64,000 bases of DNA from Cristatella mucedo (lineage: Eukaryota > Bryozoa > Phylactolaemata > Cristatellidae). The notes under the pieces were generated by a model. The model saw only the letters and a program-made list of their open reading frames with translations. It was not told the DNA's origin and ran no database searches. The stretch covers positions 621,001 through 685,000 of the forward strand of contig WPIO01000041.1 of NCBI GenBank assembly GCA_009760855.2, written 5' to 3'. Position 1 is the first letter of the stretch; each line of letters starts with the position of its first letter. Positions 58,005-64,000 of this stretch are shown piece by piece. A program made the translations under genes and the position numbers.

Positions 58005-59000
58005 TATTCAAATTTCCCGAGGAACGCATAATTGTTTCAGCGTGTTTTTATGTCGTCAGGTCAAGAGACTTCGTGACGTCAATCGCTAGCCAGTTCCGGG
58101 CTTTAAGTGAAAATGAAAATGATGACCGGTCTCTGTATGCTTTGAGGTTGGACGAAAACACGGCTAAATATTTCGAGTCACGGGAGCGCTCGGAACTCTT
58201 CGCCGGCTCGTGACTTGTGCTTTTTACTAGGTTCAGGCCTGAGCAGAACAGGAATGAAGGGAGCAGGTATCGAGTGATATATATAGCTGCGAAGTCTACT
58301 TTATGGGAAGTCAGTGCAGGTTGGCTTGAAGTAGTATCGTATGGCAGCTGTGGCATTCACGGCAGGCAAGCCTGGCTGCCGAGTTGTGTACCACCAGTAA
58401 GCGATCTGCTAAAAAAAAGTTGAAAGGCCAGCAAGTGCTGGCGTCAAAAAATCCACGTCAGATTTCAGAAATGCATGGACCAGCTTGGCTCTGAGGTAGA
58501 CTTGCATAAGAAAGGGCAAATTTTTGCAACGCTAAGCACTTGTGAGTGAAGGTTCATTATGGGCATGGAAACCTCTGGATTGCTCAGAATTTGCAATAAA
58601 CATGTCGGGTGAGTCCATTTTGTGGGTTAGGCTTTCCAGTTTGTACGTGAGAAAATTTCAGCTGATCAAACAGCGTCAGTTGTGTAGCGGCAGAAACCCT
58701 TAGCGGCTAAAAAACCATTTGCAGAGGGCAATAAATGATTGCCTGCTACAGGGCTTAGAACCCCCAACTTGGGCGTGAACTTCGAGCACCTTAAGCCTGG
58801 ACTCAGATCCGATGGGGGCGTTTTCTTGGTATCGCTGGGATACCCTTAGCATCAAAATAGTTTTTTCGTCATTTAATTTAAGAAGTTTGCCTCAATCCAG
58901 GTGTGAATATCAGCATTAAGTGCTGCGAGGTAATTTAGAATTCTATGACTGAAATCGGTAGAGTATCGGCAGAGTACCAGTCAAGTAAAGACTACTGGCT
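58005..59000 (-). mobile_element. LINE family A-like remnant, strongly decayed
   Basis: C-terminal ORF block (58048-58356, with SLKARNWLAIDVTKSLDLTT), then thumb pieces, and near 58860 TTTTTCGTCATTTAATTTAA, the FLKLN/DDKT region, to about 58960. Confidence 0.6.
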
Positions 59001-59214
59001 GATTGCCCTTAGGCTTATGTCGTTACTGAGATAAATTGAGTGAAATATTTAGTTCCCATTCTTCAGTACGCTGCCTCGTCTAATCCGGAACACTATAGCA
59101 ATAGCAAGATATAGTACAACGGCTGGCTATTTTCTTTGGAATACTTCCTACATTTAATGGCCAGGTAATGTAAGCCGTTTTTGCATGCGTCTATTCACTA
59201 TTTAACACATTATC

Positions 59215-60170
59215 TCAACTCCGTGGTTTCCTACATTGGTGACATCCGCATTTGGATGGCAGCAAAACTTTAAAAAATGAAAAAGATAAAGCCAACCTAT
59301 TTGTTACGGGCTAACCTACTGTGACTCGGAAATTGAAAAATCGATCAATTTAAATGGTTTCCGCCACCATTCATATCCTGCAGCATCTGAACGAAACATC
59401 TGGGCGTCCTGTTTCGAAGAGACCTTTCGCCAGATGACCACATGATGATGATGATGACCAGATGACCACAGATGACCACACAGCTCCTCGCTTAAGTCTG
59501 CCCACTTTAGTTTATATAATATTTTAAAAATAATCTCAGGTCTGCTTAGGCGGGAAACCACATTTAAGTTGATGATTGCATTTTTTACATCCCGCGTTGA
59601 CTCACTGTAACTCGCTGCCCGCAGGCCCGCCCCAACCAATGCAAGCACGTACTCACAGCTGGGGCAAAACTCTGGTGACAATGCATGCCTTGTCTTGAGC
59701 ATCGCCGTTGCTACATTGCGTCGCTACTCTTTGACTTTCACTGGCTACCCATCAAGTAGCACATCAAGACGTTCTGTCACTCACTTCTAGGTTCCTTCAT
59801 TGTCTTGCTCCAACCTACCAATCCGAAGTAGTTCCCAGTCAAGCGAAGTGTCATGCACGTGGCTCTTTTAATACAAGCCTCTTACCTGCGCCTCGAACCA
59901 ACCTCTAATTCTTTGGCGAACGTGCCTTTATTTCGTATACCCCCAAAGGTTGGAATTCACTTCGGACTGACGTCACGACACCCGCTGACTTGAGGACATT
60001 TAAAAAGAAGCAAAAAATGCATCTGCTCCTCACAGCATTGGCTGGTGCTTGTGAATTGTCCTTGGATTGCTTGTATGTGCTGACACTGCATGGCTTATCG
60101 CTAAATATTTTCACATGATTCCTTTACAGCATGTATGTATAGTGGCTAGGACGAGATAAAGCTCTCTGAA
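59215..60170 (+). mobile_element. LINE family A-like fragment, cut by the foldback element
   Basis: GGTGACATCCGCATTTGGAT (DIRIWM block), thumb pieces after a (GATGAC)n-like stretch at 59440-59475, the C-terminal ORF end and UTR to 60165 (TAGTGGCTAGGACGAGATAA, GCTCTCTGAA). The tail is interrupted at the foldback element boundary. Confidence 0.68.
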
Positions 60171-61008
60171 CGCTCAGTTTAATTTTAGCCACCAATGTGA
60201 ATTGATACGGATATTTTCCTGAGAAATAATCGAAAGGCTGCCTCTAGCATCTCTGGCAGACGCATTTGGCATATACATAGACTTATGCAGTATCTATGAT
60301 GGTGTCTATGGAAGATATGGAATGATACATGTATACATGTATAAGATACATGTATCTTACGTATACATGTATCTTATAATTGTGTACATGTAACTTAAAG
60401 TTTATTGTAATAAAGTTATTTGTTGTAATATAAAGTTATTTGTTGTCATATAAGTTATTGAATTTATAAATATATATATACTGTAATTAATAATTTAATA
60501 TTGTATAAATGTATCTTACAATTGAATACATGTATTTTGGCCACAGACATAGCCAAAGATATCTTCCATATGATACATGTATAATTGTATACATGTATAA
60601 TTGTATACATGTATAAGATACATGTATACAATTATAAGATACGTGTATACAATTATAAGATACATGTATACAATTATAAGATGCATGTATACAATATTAA
60701 CTTATAAATTACAATATATATATATATATATATATATTCAATAACTTATATTACAATAAATAACTTTATTACAATAAACTGTAAGATACATGTATACAAT
60801 TATAAGATACATGTATACATAAGATACACGTATCTTATACATGTATACATGTATCATTCCATATCTTCCATAGACACCATCATGGGTACTGCATAAGTCT
60901 ATGTATATGCCAAATGCGTCTACCAGAGATGCTAGAGGCAGCCTTTCGATTATTTCTCAGGAAAATATCCGTATCAATTCACATTGGTGGCTAAAACTAA
61001 ACTGAGCG
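60171..61008. mobile_element. foldback element, about 838 bp, nearly full-length inverted repeat
   Basis: The left arm starts CGCTCAGTTTAATTTTAGCC and the right arm ends with its reverse complement (GGCTAAAACTAAACTGAGCG). The outer about 185 bp differ at only a few positions: CACCAATGTGAATTGATACG, GGCTGCCTCTAGCATCTCTG and GGTGTCTATGGAAGATATGG are on both arms. The AT-rich inner part (TATTGTAATAAAGTTATTTG and its partner) is also inverted, so the whole unit can fold back around about 60590. No coding capacity; it looks like a non-autonomous DNA transposon (MITE/foldback). Target duplication unclear. Confidence 0.85.
60560..60705. repeat. short tandem/palindromic array in the foldback centre
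   Basis: Repeated units of ATAAGATACATGTATACAAT in variant form, about six copies, themselves palindromic around TACATGTA. Confidence 0.6.
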
Positions 61009-61009
61009 A

Positions 61010-61980
61010 TTGGCTCAAGGTTCCTGTACTTACGATGTGTATATTACTTAAAACTATCCATAAGGAAGCTATAAATAGTTTTTATGCAATGAACTTATCA
61101 ACAGAATGTCTCAGTGGCTTTTCCATCTATCCATTATAGAGATACACATCAAGTAGTACACTGTTTTATTTTCTTGAAAATTCAAGCGTGACTACATTAT
61201 GATAAACTGAAGCAAATGTTAAAAAGAAATTATTATTTTCTCTTTTAACAACAGACTATTAGCCGTAGCTGTATCTGAAATTTTTTTGGCAAGGAGTAAA
61301 TTCAGATTAATCATTTTCCTATTAAGAAAAGCAAAGTTTGTGTGAATTAATGTCCATTTATTACACGTTTGAGACTAAGCAAAGATACGAAAAACTGTAC
61401 TACCTAAGAACGAATTTAAAGTGAATTTTTTTGTTGCACAGTGTTATAACCTGATCTACTAGCTATTGCCCTGGAGAAGCTGTATTGACACTATGCGTCC
61501 GGTAACACGTGCGTTTCTCGAGTTGAGGTTTGTATCATATCCTTTAAAGAAATTTTGTATTGAGAATATGGCTGTCGTGGGTTTTTTCTTCTGATTAGTT
61601 TAAAACTAATATTAAAGTACTTTTTGAGTTAGCGCTTGAATGTCTTTAAGAGAAATGCTGCATTCATTTACCTGACCATCTGACTGCCTTGTGAGCTTTT
61701 TATTGGCGTAGAAATTTAGCATTTAATTAGCTTCGCAGCCACGTAAGAACGAACGTCAATGCTTGTCCCGACAGTCAAATTTACGGGCGGAACATCACGT
61801 GCCTTGGAATGTAAAATGACGAGGTAATCAGTCACTACGCAGCGGAAAATGAGATTGCCTAAACTATTTGGCAGACTCTCCTTAACCTATGCACCCTTAA
61901 GTGGTGTCTGGATTAAAGATTTTATACTGGACTTTGAACGAGGGAAGACATTTTAGAAATTGTATAGTAAACGTAACTAA
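61010..61980. other. unassigned AT-rich DNA
   Basis: No frame, repeat or RNA gene recognised. Confidence 0.5.
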
Positions 61981-61984
61981 CTTC

Positions 61985-62110
61985 TATGGCGCCAAAAGAG
62001 AATTCAATCTTTATTCAGACGCTTCGAATATGCCACGGGACTCGAGCCCACGGCCTCGGCCATCGAATACATTTACCTGACCTTGGTCATTTCGAAGCAA
62101 CGCTGTGACG
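61985..62110 (-). mobile_element. SINE, 5'-truncated, minus strand
   Basis: Tail ATGGCGCCAAAAGAGAATTC, AATCTTTATTCAGACGCTTC, then GGGACTCGAGCCCACGGCCT; the head is replaced after about 62080. Confidence 0.65.
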
Positions 62111-62369
62111 CTCAATTTTCATAGAGCTGCTGCAACTCAGCCTAGTTGGTCACACTTCTGAATAGAGGCATGCCGTCATATCTTGATATAGAGGGAAGCT
62201 TCATGTTTTGATGGATGCTCTCGTCGGCATAATGATTAGTCTCACGGATTCTGGATTCTGGTCTTTCATTTATATCATGCTGACGGTGAACAAGGCTCGC
62301 AATGATATCACCGTCGCGTCCTGGGATTTTTGCGATGCACGACTGACCCATTATTGAGGCCGTGCTGCT

Positions 62370-63027
<658 letters not shown>

Positions 63028-63029
63028 AA

Positions 63030-64000
63030 AGACGGTTGGAGTTTCCGTGTTTTTGCGAAGTTTTCTTACCTACCCTCCAATGACTTGTATTCGTCCCTCT
63101 TAACTTTCGCCAAGCGAAAGTTCTGTAGCGGCCCCATTAGAACCAGCAGTCTAGCTCTGGGAGATTAATAAAATTAAGTATCTGAAACATTGGCCTAGCG
63201 CCCTGTGAGAGCTACGTCGGTGGGCAGGAGTAACATCGATCGGTTAATTACAGCGTGCGCAATTATTGAGCAGCACTCGCGAGCGAACTGGGTGCAGCGA
63301 GGGCCTTCGCGCCCTTCCTAGCTAGTTGCTCTTTGTTAATGCGGTGGCTAATGCTGCGCTTTTCATCCATCGTCTGGAAAAACTGCAATTCTCCCATCGA
63401 TAGCATCCATTGAGATTTTAATTTGAAATTTTTGAAAAATTTGAATTTGAAATTTTTTTAATTTGAATCAATAGCTAGTTCTGCACTTTGACGCTCAATG
63501 GTCGAGCTTGCGTGACGTACGAGATTTAACAGTGCGTCATTGTCTGCTGTATGAAAACCGCGTTGGCTGCACGGGCATTTTTTAAACACAGCGTCGTCGT
63601 CTGCCGTTAACTGAGTTAACACCGTTTACTGAGTGCGATGAAATCCTTTTCGTGACGAGATCCTGCTATCTCCGCGACCTCCGGTATTGCGCTATCCGCC
63701 GCTTAAGCGACCGAGACTAGTCTCCTTTCGGCGTTCTATGCAGGCCTTATGAAGCCTCGGGTTTCAACTTCCACCCGTGCGCTCGAACTGAATCTCAACG
63801 TGCTTGTGCGAGCGAATACACTTCTATTCGCAAGTTTGGCGCCAAGCTGCAAGCGCTGCGCCTGCAGCTGCTGCGGTCGGCGACCGCGGCCGTAGCTTCC
63901 CCGCACGAATTGCGTAGGTCCTGGCGAGTGTAAGCAACTCCTACTCTCCCCCCTGTCAAGCGGGTCGCCGCAGAGTTCTCGCTAACCGCTGAATTGTGGT
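63030..64000. other. unassigned DNA, GC-rich at the window end
   Basis: A possible exon at 63835-63929 (after TTCGCAAG, donor GAGT/GTAAGC at 63930) encodes FGAKLQALRLQLLRSATAA and more. An A/T-rich run of AATTTGAAATTT units lies at 63418-63465. Confidence 0.3.

Overview
This window is nuclear DNA from an animal, not from a bacterium or phage. It shows spliced coding exons with GT/AG borders, tRNA-derived SINEs, many 5'-truncated non-LTR retrotransposons (LINEs), long dinucleotide microsatellites and separate CpG-rich blocks. A prohormone-4-type neuropeptide precursor, a family known to me from arthropods, molluscs and annelids, points to a protostome invertebrate. The LINE/SINE content suggests a lophotrochozoan (mollusc or annelid type), but the species cannot be read from the sequence.

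Two protein-coding genes can be reconstructed, both on the + strand. (1) 11.6-15.3 kb: a GPATCH4 orthologue (nucleolar G-patch protein). Four exons (11608-11858, 12981-13090, 14014-14064, 14788-15277) join with matching splice phases; the short first exon was not found. (2) 40.0-47.9 kb: a prohormone-4-like precursor with a TATA promoter at 39982, a signal-peptide exon (40277-40490), one LDL-receptor class A exon (42702-42836) and a C-terminal exon (47539-47858). The phases again match and give a 222-residue protein. Both genes have GC-rich codons and sit in CpG-rich islands, in contrast to the AT-rich, repeat-filled DNA around them.

Most of the rest is mobile DNA. LINE family A (CR1/L2-like reverse transcriptase) occurs as about twenty fragments in both orientations. 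LINE family B is represented by the best-preserved reverse transcriptase ORF (56.6-57.9 kb, minus) and three shorter pieces. A tRNA-derived SINE (at least six copies) carries the same hairpin-forming 3' tail as LINE A, the classical sign that the SINE is copied by the LINE's enzyme. The window also has many insertions made of little more than this tail, two of them lying inside older LINE copies. Other elements are an approximately 838-bp almost fully palindromic foldback element (60171-61008), a probable solo LTR (26120-26375), and large (AT)n, (CT)n, (CA)n and GC-rich satellites.

Layout: 0.4-3.2 kb LINE A remnants; 3.2-10.7 kb mostly unassigned DNA with microsatellites; 10.7-16.5 kb GPATCH4 among LINE/SINE insertions; 16.7-25 kb AT repeats, SINEs, a CpG-rich block and unassigned DNA; 25-33 kb LINE A cluster and solo LTR; 33.2-36 kb (CT)n and unassigned CpG-rich DNA; 36-38.8 kb nested LINE/SINE remnants; 38.8-48.9 kb prohormone-4 and its islands; 49-52 kb SINE, a candidate orphan exon and LINE B remnants; 53-60.2 kb LINE cluster; 60.2-61 kb foldback element; 61-64 kb unassigned DNA, (CT)n and a GC-rich end. 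All identifications are from reading the sequence; no database search was run.
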